A stretch of 64,000 nucleotides of DNA, taken from contig NC_079886.1 in NCBI RefSeq assembly GCF_029227915.1, positions 13,883,001 through 13,947,000 of the forward strand, given 5' to 3'. This document shows positions 1 to 13,844 of this stretch, in pieces. A program made the position numbers and the translations under genes. How positions within the stretch are numbered: position 1 is the stretch's first letter; every line of letters starts with the position of its first letter. Below the pieces are notes generated by a model. That model ran no database searches and was not told where the DNA came from. It saw nothing but the letters and a program-made list of their open reading frames with translations. Source of the stretch: Hydractinia symbiolongicarpus (taxonomy: Eukaryota > Cnidaria > Hydrozoa > Anthoathecata > Hydractiniidae).

Positions 1-3000
1 GGACTGTTCCTTACAGTCTCAATGTGCTACAGCGTCCCAAGTCGTTTTCAATACCGCCGTTGCTTTACAACACTGTTAACTGCGTGCACAGTCGCATAAA
101 GGCTGTAATATGGCCTTTTGCAGTCTAATGAAGGCGTTGCAGGTAAATTACGTGGTTTCACCTGTCTGCGCAGGTTACCATTGGACTAATCCTTCCAGTC
201 TCCATGCGCTACAACGTTCAAAGTGGTTTTCCTTAGCGCTGTTGCCTTAGAACTCTCTTAACTCCGTGCACAGTCCAATAAAAGGTGTAATGTAGCCTTT
301 TGCAGTCTAATAAAAGCCTCACACGTAAATCACGTGGTTCCATCTGCCTGTGCACGTTACCATTGCACTATTCCTTCCAGTCTCAATGCACTACAACGTT
401 CCAAGTGGTTTTCCTTAGCGCGGTGGCCTTAGACCACTCTTAGCTACGTGCACAGTCCTATAAAGACCGCAATACACCTTTTTGCAGTCCAATAAAGGCC
501 GCACACGTAAATCACGCGGGTTCAGCTGCCTGCAGCGGTTACCATTGGACTTGTCGTACCAGTCTTAATGCGCTACCACGTCCCAAGTCGTTTTCAATAG
601 CGCCGCTGTCTTACAACACTCTTAACTACGTGCACAGTCCTTTAAAGGCCGTAATATGGCCTTTTGCAGTCTAATAAAAACCTCGCACGTAAATCACGTG
701 GTTTCACCTGCCTGCGCAGGTTACCATTGGACTGTTCCTTCAAGTGTCGATGCACTACAACGTTCCAAGTGGTTTTCCTTAACGCGGTGGCCTTAGACCA
801 CTCTTAACTACGTGCACAGTCCTATAAAGACCGCAATACACCTTTTTGCAGTCCAATAAAGGCCGCACACGTAAATCACGCGGTTTTAGCTGCCTGCACC
901 GGTTACCATTGGACTTGTCATTCCAGTCTTAATGCGCTACTACGTCCCAAGTCGTTTTCATTACCGCTGTTGCCTTAGAACACTCTTAACTACGTGCACA
1001 GTCATATAAAGGCTGTAATATGGCCTTTTGCAGTCTAATAAAAGCCTCGCACGAATATCACGTGGTTTCATCTGCCTGCGCAGGTTACCATTGGACTAGT
1101 CCTTCCAGTCTCGATGCACTACAACGTCCTAAGTCTTTTTCATTAGCGCCGTTGCTATACAACACTATTAACTGCGTGCACAGTCCTATAAAGACCGTAA
1201 CATACCCTTTTGCAGTCCATTAAAGGTCGCACACGTAAATCACGTGGTTCCATCTGCCTGCGCAGGTTACCATTGGACTAGTCCTTCCAGTCTCGATGCA
1301 CTACAACGTCCTAAGTCTTTTTCATTAGCGCCGTTGCTTTACAACACTATTAACTGCGTGCACAGTCCTATAAAGACCGTAACATACCCTTTTGCAGTCC
1401 ATTAAAGGTCGCACACGTAAATCACGTGGTTTCACCTGCCTGCGCAGGTTACCATTGGACTGTTCCTTCAAGTCTCCATGCACTACAACGTTCCAAGTGG
1501 TTTTCCCTAACGCGGTGGCCTTAGACCACTCTTAACTACGTGCACAGTCCTATAAAGACCGCAATACACCTTTTTGCAGTCCAATAAAGGCCGCACACGT
1601 AAATCACGCGGTTTTAGCTGCCTGCACCGGTTACCATTGGACTAGTCCTTCCAGTCTGAATGCGCTACAACGTCCCAAGTCGTTTTCATTAGCGCCATTG
1701 CATTAGAACACTCTTAACTACATGCACAGTCCTATAAAGGCTGTAATATGGCGTTTTGCAGTCTAATAAAAGCCTCACATGTAAATCACGTGGTTCCAAC
1801 TGCCTGTGCAGGCTACCATTGGACTATTCCTTACAGTCTCATCGTGCTACAGCGTCCCAAGTCGTTTTCAATACCGCCGTTGCTTTACAACACTGTTAAC
1901 TGCGTGCACAGTCCTATAAAGTCTGTAATATGGCCTTTTGCAGTCTAATAAAGGCGTTGCATGTAAATTACGTGGTTTCACCTGTCTGCGCAGGTTACCA
2001 TTGGACTAGTCTTTCCAGTCTCAATGCACTACAACGTTCCAAGTCGTTTTCATTAGCGCTGTTGCCTTAGAACACTCTTAACTACGTGCACAGTCATATA
2101 AAGGCTGTAATATGGCCTTTTGCAGTCTAATAAAAGCCTCGCACGAAAATCACGTGGTTCCATCTGCCTGCGCAGGTTACCATTGGACTAGTCCTTCCAG
2201 TCTCGATGCACTACAACGTCCTAAGTCTTTTTCATTAGCGCCGTTGCTTTACAACACTATTAACTGCGTGCACAGTCCTATAAAGACCGTAACATACCCC
2301 TTTGCAGTCCATTAAAGGTCGCACACGTAAATCACGTGGTTTCACCTGCCTGCGCAGGTTACCATTGGACTGTTCCTTCAAGTCTCGATGCACTACAACG
2401 TTCCAAGTGGTTTTCCCTAACGCGGTGGCCTTAGACCACTCCTAACTACGTGCACAGTCCTATAAAGACCGCAATACACCTTTTTGCAGTCCAATAAAGG
2501 CCGCACACGTAAATCACGCGGTTTTAGCTGCCTGCACCGGTTACCATTGGACTAGTCCTTCCAGTCTGAATGCGCTACAACGTCCCAAGTCGTTTTCATT
2601 AGCGCCATTGCATTAGAACACTCTTAACTACGTGCACAGTCCTATAAAGGCTGTAATATGGCGTTTTGCAGTCTAATAAAAGCCTCACATGTAAATCACG
2701 TGGTTCCATCTGCCTGTGCAGGCTACCATTGGACTATTCCTTACAGTCTCATCGTGCTACAACGTCCCAAGTCGTTTTCATTAGCGCCGTTGCTTTACAA
2801 CACTATTAACTACGTGCACAGTCCTATAAAGTCTGTAATATTGCGATTTGCAGTGTAATTAAGGCCTCACACGTAAATCACGTGGTTTCACCTGTCTGCG
2901 CAGGTTATCATTGGACTTGTTGTTCCAGTCTCAATGCGCTACCACGTCCCAAGTCGTTTTCATTAGCGCCGTTGCCTTACAACACTCTTAACTATGTGTA

Positions 3001-3654
3001 TGGCCTTTTGCAGTCTAATAAAAGCCTCGCACGAAAATCACGTGGTTTCATCTGCCTGCGCAGGTTACCATTGGACTAGTCCTTCCAGTCTCGATGCACT
3101 ACAACGTCCTAAGTCTTTTTCATTAGCGCCGTTGCTTTACAACACTATTAACTGCGTGCACAGTCCTATAAAGACCGTAACATACCCTTTTGCAGTCCAT
3201 TAAAGGTCGCACACGTAAATCACGTGGTTTCACCTGCCTGCGCAGGTTACCATTGGACTGTTCCTTCAAGTCTCGATGCACTACAACGTTCCAAGTGGTT
3301 TTCCTTAACGCGGTGGCCTTAGACCACTCTTACCTACGTGCACAGTCCTATAAAGGCTGTAATATGGCCCTTTGCGGTTTAATAAAAGCCTCACACGTAA
3401 ATCACGTGGTTCCATCTGCCTGCACAGGTTACCATTGGACTGTTCCTTACAGTCTCAATGTGCTACAGCGTCCCAAGTCGTTTTCAATACCGCCGTTGCT
3501 TTACAACACTGTTAACTGCGTGCACAGTCGCATAAAGGCTGTAATATGGCCTTTTGCAGTCTAATGAAGGCGTTGCAGGTAAATTACGTGGTTTCACCTG
3601 TCTGCGCAGGTTACCATTGGACTAGTCCTTCCAGTCTCCATGCGCTACAACGTT
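1..3654 (+). repeat. Mixed-subtype monomers upstream of the 5,095-bp units
   Basis: About 20 monomers of several subtypes with no full higher-order unit. The first ~600 bases match 3,437-~4,040 (offset 3,436 = 19 x 182 minus the 22-bp deletion below), so the window opens inside a diverged copy of the block that starts the 5,095-bp unit. 1,020-1,740 and 2,112-2,650 are near-copies of each other in the order CACGAAAATC/CACGAATATC type, CATACCC type, CAATACACC type. Confidence 0.8.
2840..2999 (+). repeat. Monomer with a unique 22-bp deletion
   Basis: Normally ACTACGTG is followed by 22 bases (monomer positions 160-181, containing TATAAAG) before TATGGCC. Here the sequence reads ACTATGTG directly into TATGGCC, with the junction between 2,998 and 2,999. 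The spacing between the flanking TATGG landmarks is 160 instead of 182. No second copy of this junction was seen elsewhere in the window. Confidence 0.9.
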
Positions 3655-6600
3655 CAAAGTGGTTTTCCTTAGCGCTGTTGCCTTAGAACTCTCTTAACTC
3701 CGTGCACAGTCCAATAAAAGGTGTAATGTAGCCTTTTGCAGTCTAATAAAAGCCTCACACGTAAATCACGTGGTTCCATCTGCCTGTGCACGTTACCATT
3801 GCACTATTCCTTCCAGTCTCAATGCACTACAACGTTCCAAGTGGTTTTCCTTAGCGCGGTGGCCTTAGACCACTCTTAGCTACGTGCACAGTCCTATAAA
3901 GACCGCAATACACCTTTTTGCACTCCAATAAAGGCCGCACACGTAAATCACGCGGGTTCAGCTGCCTGCAGCGGTTACCATTGGACTTGTCGTACCAGTC
4001 TTAATGCGCTACCACGTCCCAAGTCGTTTTCATTAGCGCTGCTGCCTTACAACACTCTTAACTACGTGCACAGTCCTTTAAAGGCCGTAATATGGCCTTT
4101 TGCAGTCTAATAAAAACCTCGCACGTAAATCACGCGGTTTCACCTGTCTGCGCAGGTTACCATTGGACTAGTTCTTCCAGTCTCAATGCGGCACAACGTC
4201 CCAAGTCGTTTTCCTTAGCGCAGTGGCCTTAGACCACTCTTAACTACGAGCACAGTCCTATAAAGACCGCAATACACCTTTTTGCAGTCCAATAAAGGCC
4301 GCACACGCAAATCACGCGGTTTCAGCTGCCTGCACCGGTTACCATTGGACTTGTCGTTCCAGTCTTAATGCGCTACCACGTCCCAAGTCGCTTTCATTAG
4401 CGCCGCAGCCTTACAACATTCTTAACTACGTGCACAGTCCTATAAAGGCCGTAATATGGCCTTTAGCAGTCTAATAAAAACCTCGCACGTAAATCACGCG
4501 GTTTCATCTGTCTGCGCAGGTCACCATTGGACTAGTTCTTTCAGTGTCAATGCGGCACAACGTCCCAAGTCGTTTTCATTAGCGCCATTGCATTAGAACA
4601 CTCTTAACTACGTGCACAACCCTATAAAGGCTGTGATATGGCCCTTTGCGGTCTAATAAAAGCCTCACACGTAAATCACGTGGTTCCATCTGCCTGCGCA
4701 GGTTACCATTGGACTAGTTCTTCCAGTCTCAGTGCGCTACAATGTCCCAAGTCGTTTTCATTAGCGACATTGCATTAGAACACTCCTAACTACGTGCACA
4801 GTCCTATAAAGACTGTAATATGGCATTTTGCAGTCTAATAAAAGCCTCACACGTAAATCACGTGGTTCCATCTGCCTGCGCAGTTTACCATTGCACTATT
4901 CCTTCCAGTCTCAATGCACTACAACGTCCTAAGTCGTCTTCCTTAGTGCCGTCGCTTTAGAAAACTGTTAACTACGTGCATCGTCCTATAAAGGCTGTAA
5001 TATGGCCTTTTGCAGTCTAATAAAGGCCTCATGCGTAATTAACGTGCTTCCATCTGCTTGCGCAGGTTACCATTGGACTTGTCATTCCAGTCTTAATGCA
5101 CTACTACGTCCCAAGTCGTTTTCATTGGCGCCGTTGCCTTGGAATACTCTTAACTACGTGCACAGTCCTATAGAGGCTGTAATATGGCCTTTTGCAGTCT
5201 AATAAAAGCCTCGCACGAAAATCACGTGGTTCCATCTGCCTGCGCAGGTTACCATTGGACTAGTCCTTCCAGTCTCGATGCACTACAACGTCCTAAGTCT
5301 TTTTCATTAGCGCCGTTGCTTTACAACACTATTAACTGCGTGCACAGTCCTATAAAGACCGTAACATACCCTTTTGCAGTCCATTAAAGGTCGCACACGT
5401 AAATCACGTGGTTTCATCTGCCTGCGCAGGTTACCATTGGACTAGTCCTTCCAGTCTCGATGCACTACAACGTCCTAAGTCTTTTTCATTAGCGCCGTTG
5501 CTTTACAACACTATTAACTGCGTGCACAGTCCTATAAAGACCGTAACATACCCTTTTGCAGTCCATTAAAGGTCGCACACGTAAATCACGTGGTTTCACC
5601 TGCCCGCGCAGGTTACCATTGGACTGTTCCTTCAAGTCTCGATGCACTACAACGTTCCAAGTGGTTTTCCTTAACGCGGTGGCCTTAGACCACTCTTACC
5701 TACGTGCACAGTCCTATAAAGGCTGTAATATGGCCCTTTGCGGTTTAATAAAAGCCTCACACGTAAATCACGTGGTTCCATCTGCCTGCACAGGTTACCA
5801 TTGGACTGTTCCTTACAGTCTCAATGTGCTACAGCGTCCCAAGTCGTTTTCAATACCGCCGTTGCTTTACAACACTGTTAACTGCGTGCACAGTCGCATA
5901 AAGGCTGTAATATGGCCTTTTGCAGTCTAATGAAGGCGTTGCAGGTAAATTACGTGGTTTCACCTGTCTGCGCAGGTTACCATTGGACTAGTCCTTCCAG
6001 TCTCCATGCGCTACAACGTTCAAAGTGGTTTTCCTTAGCGCTGTTGCCTTAGAACTCTCTTAACTCTGTGCACAGTCCAATAAAAGGTGTAATGTAGCCT
6101 TTTGCAGTCTAATAAAAGCCTCACACGTAAATCACGTGGTTCCATCTGCCGGTGCACGTTACCATTGCACTATTCCTTCCAGTCTCAATGCACTACAACG
6201 TTCCAAGTGGTTTTCCTTAGCGTGGTGGCCTTAGACCACTCTTAGCTACGTGCACAGTCCTATAAAGACCGCAATACACCTTTTTGCAGTCCAATAAAGG
6301 CCGCACACGTAAATCACGCGGGTTCAGCTGCCTGCAGCGGTTACCATTGGACTTGTCGTACCAGTCTTAATGCGCTACCACGTCCCAAGTCGTTTTCATT
6401 AGCGCCGCTGCCTTACAACACTCTTAACTACGTGCACAGTCCTTTAAAGGCTGTAATATGGCCTTTTGCAGTCTAATAAAAACCTCGCACGTAAATCACG
6501 CGGTTTCACCTGTCTGCGCAGGTTACCATTGGACTAGTTCTTCCAGTCTCAATGCGGCACAACGTCCCAAGTCGTTTTCCTTAGCGCAGTGGCCTTAGAC

Positions 6601-7920
6601 CACTCTTAACTACGAGCACAGTCCTATAAAGACCGCAATACACCTTTTTGCAGTCCAATAAAGGCCGCACACGCAAATCACGCGGTTTCAGCTGCCTGCA
6701 CCGGTTACCATTGGACTTGTCGTTCCAGTCTTAATGCGCTACCACGTCCCAAGTCGCTTTCATTAGCGCCGCAGCCTTACAACATTTTAACTACGTGCAC
6801 AGTCCTATAAAGGCCGTAATATGGCCTTTAGCAGTCTAATAAAAACCTCGCACGTAAATCACGCGGTTTCATCTGTCTGCGCAGGTCACCATTGGACTAG
6901 TTCTTTCAGTCTCAATGCGGCACAACGTCCCAAGTCGTTTTCATTAGCGCCATTGCATTAGAACACTCTTAACTACGTGCACAACCCTATAAAGGCTGTG
7001 ATATGGCCCTTTGCGGTCTAATAAAAGCCTCACACGTAAATCACGTGGTTCCATCTGCCTGCGCAGGTTACCATTGGACTAGTTCTTCCAGTCTCAGTGC
7101 GCTACACTGTCCCAAGTCGTTTTCATTAGCGACATTGCATTAGAACACTCCTAACTACGTGCACAGTCCTATAAAGACTGTAATATGGCATTTTGCAGTC
7201 TAATAAAAGCCTCACACGTAAATCACGTGGTTCCATCTGCCTGCGCAGTTTACCATTGCACTATTCCTTCCAGTCTCAATGCACTACAACGTCCTAAGTC
7301 GTCTTCCTTAGTGCCGTCGCTTTAGAAAACTGTTAACTACGTGCATCGTCCTATAAAGGCTGTAATATGGCCTTTTGCAGTCTAATAAAGGCCTCATGCG
7401 TAATTAACGTGCTTCCATCTGCTTGCGCAGGTTACCATTGGACTTGTCATTCCAGTCTTAATGCGCTACTACGTCCTAAGTCATATTCATTGGCGCCGTT
7501 GCCTTGGAATACTCTTAACTACGTGCACAGTCCTATAGAGGCTGTAATATGGCCTTTTGCAGTCTAATAAAAGCATCGCACGAAAATCACGTGGTTCCAT
7601 CTGCCTGCGCAGGTTACCATTGGACTAGTCCTTCCAGTCTCGATGCACTACAACGTCCTAAGTCTTTTTCATTAGCGCCGTTGCTTTACAACACTATTAA
7701 CTGCGTGCACAGTCCTATAAAGACCGTAACATACCCTTTTGCAGTCCATTAAAGGTCGCACACGTAAATCACGTGGTTTCACCTGCCTGCGCAGGTTACC
7801 ATTGGACTGTTCCTTCAAGTCTCGATGCACTACAACGTTCCAAGTGGTTTTCCTTAACGCGGTGGCCTTAGACCACTCTCACCTACGTGCACAGTCCTAT
7901 AAAGACCGCAATACACCTTT
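3190..7920 (+). repeat. Nested 13-mer duplication inside the 28-mer unit
   Basis: 3,190-~5,555 and 5,556-~7,920 align at an offset of 2,366 (13 x 182), or 2,365 past the one-base deletion. Landmarks: 3,190/5,556, 5,002/7,367, and CTCTTAACTC(C/T)GTG at ~3,690/~6,057. The same pair recurs in copy 2 at 10,097/12,462. So a 13-mer duplication came before the 28-mer amplification. Confidence 0.85.
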
Positions 7921-8749
7921 TTGCAGTCCAATAAAGGCCGCACACGTAAATCACGCGGTTTTAGCTGCCTGCACCGGTTACCATTGGACTTGTCGTTCCA
8001 GTCTTAATACGCTACCACGTTCCAAGTCGTTTTCATTACCGCTGCTGCCTTACAACACTCTTAACTACGTGCACAGTCCTATAAAGGCTGTAATATGGCC
8101 CTTTGCGGTTTAATAAAAGCCTCACACGTAAATCACGTGGTTCCATCTGCCTGCACAGGTTACCATTGGACTGTTCCTTACAGTCTCAATGTGCTACAGC
8201 GTCCCAAGTCGTTTTCAATACCGCCGTTGCTTTACAACACTGTTAACTGCGTGCACAGTCGCATAAAGGCTGTAATATGGCCTTTTGCAGTCTAATAAAA
8301 GCCTCACACGTAAATCACGTTGTTCCATCTGCCTGCGCAGGTTACCATTGGACTAGTCCTTCCAGTCTCCATGCGCTACAACGTTCAAAGTCGTTTTCAT
8401 TAGCGCTGTTGCCTTAGAACACTCTTAACTACGTGCACAGTCCTATAAAGGCTGTAATATTGCCTTTTGCAGTATAAAAAAGACGTCACACGTAAATCAC
8501 GTGGTTTCACCTGTCTGTCCAGATTACCATTCGACTGTTCCTTCCAGTCTCGATGCACTTCAATGTTCCAAGTGGTTTTCCTTAGCGCCGTGGCCTTAGA
8601 ACACTCTTAACTACGTGCACAGTCCTATAAAGACCGTAATATACCTTTTTGCAGTCCAATAAAGGCCGCACACGCAAATCACGCGGTTTCAGCTGCCCGC
8701 GCAGGTTACCATTAGACTAGTCCTTCCAGTCTCAGTGCACTACAACGTT
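3655..8749 (+). repeat. 28-mer higher-order unit, copy 1 (5,095 bp)
   Basis: 5,095 = 28 x 182 minus 1. At least seven distinct landmark monomers recur with exactly this offset (5,002/10,097, 5,184/10,279, 5,556/10,651, 7,367/12,462, 7,549/12,644, 7,739/12,834, 8,095/13,190). Homology begins near GGTTTTCCTTAGCGCTG at ~3,655; upstream of it the two loci differ. The unit is a fusion of 13-mer and 15-mer sub-blocks (offset 2,365-2,366). A one-base deletion near 6,785 (ACATTTTAAC for ACATTCTTAAC) accounts for the odd length and is shared with copy 2. Confidence 0.92.
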
Positions 8750-11700
8750 CCAAGTGGTTTTCCTTAGCGCTGTTGCCTTAGAACTCTCTTAACTCCGTGC
8801 ACAGTCCAATAAAAGGTGTAATGTAGCCTTTTGCAGTCTAATAAAAGCCTCACACGTAAATCACGTGGTTCCATCTGCCTGTGCACGTTACCATTGCACT
8901 ATTCCTTCCAGTCTCAATGCACTACAACGTTCCAAGTGGTTTTCCTTAGCGCGGTGGCCTTAGACCACTCTTAGCTACGTGCACAGTCCTATAAAGACCG
9001 CAATACACCTTTTTGCACTCCAATAAAGGCCGCACTCGTAAATCACGCGGGTTCAGCTGCCTGCAGCGGTTACCATTGGACTTGTCGTACCAGTCTTAAT
9101 GCGCTACCACGTCCCAAGTCGTTTTCATTAGCGCTGCTGCCTTACAACACTCTTAACTACGTGCACAGTCCTTTAAAGGCCGTAATATGGCCTTTTGCAG
9201 TCTAATAAAAACCTCGCACGTAAATCACGCGGTTTCACCTGTCTGCGCAGGTTACCATTGGACTAGTTCTTCCAGTCTCAATGCGGCACAACGTCCCAAG
9301 TCGTTTTCCTTAGCGCAGTGGCCTTAGACCACTCTTAACTACGAGCACAGTCCTATAAAGACCGCAATACACCTTTTTGCAGTCCAATAAAGGCCGCACA
9401 CGCAAATCACGCGGTTTCAGCTGCCTGCACCGGTTACCATTGGACTTGTCGTTCCAGTCTTAATGCGCTACCACGTCCCAAGTCGCTTTCATTAGCGCCG
9501 CAGCCTTACAACATTCTTAACTACGTGCACAGTCCTATAAAGGCCGTAATATGGCCTTTAGCAGTCTAATAAAAACCTCGCACGCAAATCACGCGGTTTC
9601 ATCTGTCTGCGCAGGTCACCATTGGACTAGTTCTTTCAGTGTCAATGCGGCACAACGTCCCAAGTCGTTTTCATTAGCGCCATTGCATTAGAACACTCTT
9701 AACTACGTGCACAACCCTATAAAGGCTGTGATATGGCCCTTTGCGGTCTAATAAAAGCCTCACACGTAAATCACGTGGTTCCATCTGCCTGCGCAGGTTA
9801 CCATTGGACTAGTTCTTCCAGTCTCAGTGCGCTACAATGTCCCAAGTCGTTTTCATTAGCGACATTGCATTAGAACACTCCTAACTACGTGCACAGTCCT
9901 ATAAAGACTGTAATATGGCATTTTGCAGTCTAATAAAAGCCTCACACGTAAATCACGTGGTTCCATCTGCCTGCGCAGTTTACCATTGCACTATTCCTTC
10001 CAGTCTCAATGCACTACAACGTCCTAAGTCGTCTTCCTTAGTGCCGTCGCTTTAGAAAACTGTTAACTACGTGCATCGTCCTATAAAGGCTGTAATATGG
10101 CCTTTTGCAGTCTAATAAAGGCCTCATGCGTAATTAACGTGCTTCCATCTGCTTGCGCAGGTTACCATTGGACTTGTCATTCCAGTCTTAATGCACTACT
10201 ACGTCCCAAGTCGTTTTCATTGGCGCCGTTGCCTTGGAATACTCTTAACTACGTGCACAGTCCTATAGAGGCTGTAATATGGCCTTTTGCAGTCTAATAA
10301 AAGCCTCGCACGAAAATCACGTGGTTCCATCTGCCTGCGCAGGTTACCATTGGACTAGTCCTTCCAGTCTCGATGCACTACAACGTCCTAAGTCTTTTTC
10401 ATTAGCGCCGTTGCTTTACAACACTATTAACTGCGTGCACAGTCCTATAAAGACCGTAACATACCCTTTTGCAGTCCATTAAAGGTCGCACACGTAAATC
10501 ACGTGGTTTCATCTGCCTGCGCAGGTTACCATTGGACTAGTCCTTCCAGTCTCGATGCACTACAACGTCCTAAGTCTTTTTCATTAGCGCCGTTGCTTTA
10601 CAACACTATTAACTGCGTGCACAGTCCTATAAAGACCGTAACATACCCTTTTGCAGTCCATTAAAGGTCGCACACGTAAATCACGTGGTTTCACCTGCCC
10701 GCGCAGGTTACCATTGGACTGTTCCTTCAAGTCTCGATGCACTACAACGTTCCAAGTGGTTTTCCTTAACGCGGTGGCCTTAGACCACTCTTACCTACGT
10801 GCACAGTCCTATAAAGGCTGTAATATGGCCCTTTGCGGTTTAATAAAAGCCTCACACGTAAATCACGTGGTTCCATCTGCCTGCACAGGTTACCATTGGA
10901 CTGTTCCTTACAGTCTCAATGTGCTACAGCGTCCCAAGTCGTTTTCAATACCGCCGTTGCTTTACAACACTGTTAACTGCGTGCACAGTCGCATAAAGGC
11001 TGTAATATGGCCTTTTGCAGTCTAATGAAGGCGTTGCAGGTAAATTACGTGGTTTCACCTGTCTGCGCAGGTTACCATTGGACTAGTCCTTCCAGTCTCC
11101 ATGCGCTACAACGTTCAAAGTGGTTTTCCTTAGCGCTGTTGCCTTAGAACTCTCTTAACTCTGTGCACAGTCCAATAAAAGGTGTAATGTAGCCTTTTGC
11201 AGTCTAATAAAAGCCTCACACGTAAATCACGTGGTTCCATCTGCCGGTGCACGTTACCATTGCACTATTCCTTCCAGTCTCAATGCACTACAACGTTCCA
11301 AGTGGTTTTCCTTAGCGTGGTGGCCTTAGACCACTCTTAGCTACGTGCACAGTCCTATAAAGACCGCAATACACCTTTTTGCAGTCCAATAAAGGCCGCA
11401 CACGTAAATCACGCGGGTTCAGCTGCCTGCAGCGGTTACCATTGGACTTGTCGTACCAGTCTTAATGCGCTACCACGTCCCAAGTCGTTTTCATTAGCGC
11501 CGCTGCCTTACAACACTCTTAACTACGTGCACAGTCCTTTAAAGGCTGTAATATGGCCTTTTGCAGTCTAATAAAAACCTCGCACGTAAATCACGCGGTT
11601 TCACCTGTCTGCGCAGGTTACCATTGGACTAGTTCTTCCAGTCTCAATGCGGCACAACGTCCCAAGTCGTTTTCCTTAGCGCAGTGGCCTTAGACCACTC

Positions 11701-13844
11701 TTAACTACGAGCACAGTCCTATAAAGACCGCAATACACCTTTTTGCAGTCCAATAAAGGCCGCACACGCAAATCACGCGGTTTCAGCTGCCTGCACCGGT
11801 TACCATTGGACTTGTCGTTCCAGTCTTAATGCGCTACCACGTCCCAAGTCGCTTTCATTAGCGCCGCAGCCTTACAACATTTTAACTACGTGCACAGTCC
11901 TATAAAGGCCGTAATATGGCCTTTAGCAGTCTAATAAAAACCTCGCACGTAAATCACGCGGTTTCATCTGTCTGCGCAGGTCACCATTGGACTAGTTCTT
12001 TCAGTCTCAATGCGGCACAACGTCCCAAGTCGTTTTCATTAGCGCCATTGCATTAGAACACTCTTAACTACGTGCACAACCCTATAAAGGCTGTGATATG
12101 GCCCTTTGCGGTCTAATAAAAGCCTCACACGTAAATCACGTGGTTCCATCTGCCTGCGCAGGTTACCATTGGACTAGTTCTTCCAGTCTCAGTGCGCTAC
12201 ACTGTCCCAAGTCGTTTTCATTAGCGACATTGCATTAGAACACTCCTAACTACGTGCACAGTCCTATAAAGACTGTAATATGGCATTTTGCAGTCTAATA
12301 AAAGCCTCACACGTAAATCACGTGGTTCCATCTGCCTGCGCAGTTTACCATTGCACTATTCCTTCCAGTCTCAATGCACTACAACGTCCTAAGTCGTCTT
12401 CCTTAGTGCCGTCGCTTTAGAAAACTGTTAACTACGTGCATCGTCCTATAAAGGCTGTAATATGGCCTTTTGCAGTCTAATAAAGGCCTCATGCGTAATT
12501 AACGTGCTTCCATCTGCTTGCGCAGGTTACCATTGGACTTGTCATTCCAGTCTTAATGCGCTACTACGTCCTAAGTCATATTCATTGGCGCCGTTGCCTT
12601 GGAATACTCTTAACTACGTGCACAGTCCTATAGAGGCTGTAATATGGCCTTTTGCAGTCTAATAAAAGCATCGCACGAAAATCACGTGGTTCCATCTGCC
12701 TGCGCAGGTTACCATTGGACTAGTCCTTCCAGTCTCGATGCACTACAACGTCCTAAGTCTTTTTCATTAGCGCCGTTGCTTTACAACACTATTAACTGCG
12801 TGCACAGTCCTATAAAGACCGTAACATACCCTTTTGCAGTCCATTAAAGGTCGCACACGTAAATCACGTGGTTTCACCTGCCTGCGCAGGTTACCATTGG
12901 ACTGTTCCTTCAAGTCTCGATGCACTACAACGTTCCAAGTGGTTTTCCTTAACGCGGTGGCCTTAGACCACTCTCACCTACGTGCACAGTCCTATAAAGA
13001 CCGCAATACACCTTTTTGCAGTCCAATAAAGGCCGCACACGTAAATCACGCGGTTTTAGCTGCCTGCACCGGTTACCATTGGACTTGTCGTTCCAGTCTT
13101 AATACGCTACCACGTTCCAAGTCGTTTTCATTACCGCTGCTGCCTTACAACACTCTTAACTACGTGCACAGTCCTATAAAGGCTGTAATATGGCCCTTTG
13201 CGGTTTAATAAAAGCCTCACACGTAAATCACGTGGTTCCATCTGCCTGCACAGGTTACCATTGGACTGTTCCTTACAGTCTCAATGTGCTACAGCGTCCC
13301 AAGTCGTTTTCAATACCGCCGTTGCTTTACAACACTGTTAACTGCGTGCACAGTCGCATAAAGGCTGTAATATGGCCTTTTGCAGTCTAATAAAAGCCTC
13401 ACACGTAAATCACGTTGTTCCATCTGCCTGCGCAGGTTACCATTGGACTAGTCCTTCCAGTCTCCATGCGCTACAACGTTCAAAGTCGTTTTCATTAGCG
13501 CTGTTGCCTTAGAACACTCTTAACTACGTGCACAGTCCTATAAAGGCTGTAATATTGCCTTTTGCAGTATAAAAAAGACGTCACACGTAAATCACGTGGT
13601 TTCACCTGTCTGTCCAGATTACCATTCGACTGTTCCTTCCAGTCTCGATGCACTTCAATGTTCCAAGTGGTTTTCCTTAGCGCCGTGGCCTTAGAACACT
13701 CTTAACTACGTGCACAGTCCTATAAAGACCGTAATATACCTTTTTGCAGTCCAATAAAGGCCGCACACGCAAATCACGCGGTTTCAGCTGCCCGCGCAGG
13801 TTACCATTAGACTAGTCCTTCCAGTCTCAGTGCACTACAACGTT
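8750..13844 (+). repeat. 28-mer higher-order unit, copy 2 (5,095 bp)
   Basis: Near-identical to copy 1, including rare variants: ATACGCTACC near 8,008/13,103, CACTGTCCC near 7,106/12,201, CTGCCGGTGCACG near 6,149/11,244, and the one-base deletion near 11,880. Differences seen by eye lie mostly in the first part: GCACTCGTAAATC near 9,034 against GCACACGTAAATC, and CGCACGCAAATC near 9,580 against CGCACGTAAATC. Confidence 0.92.
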
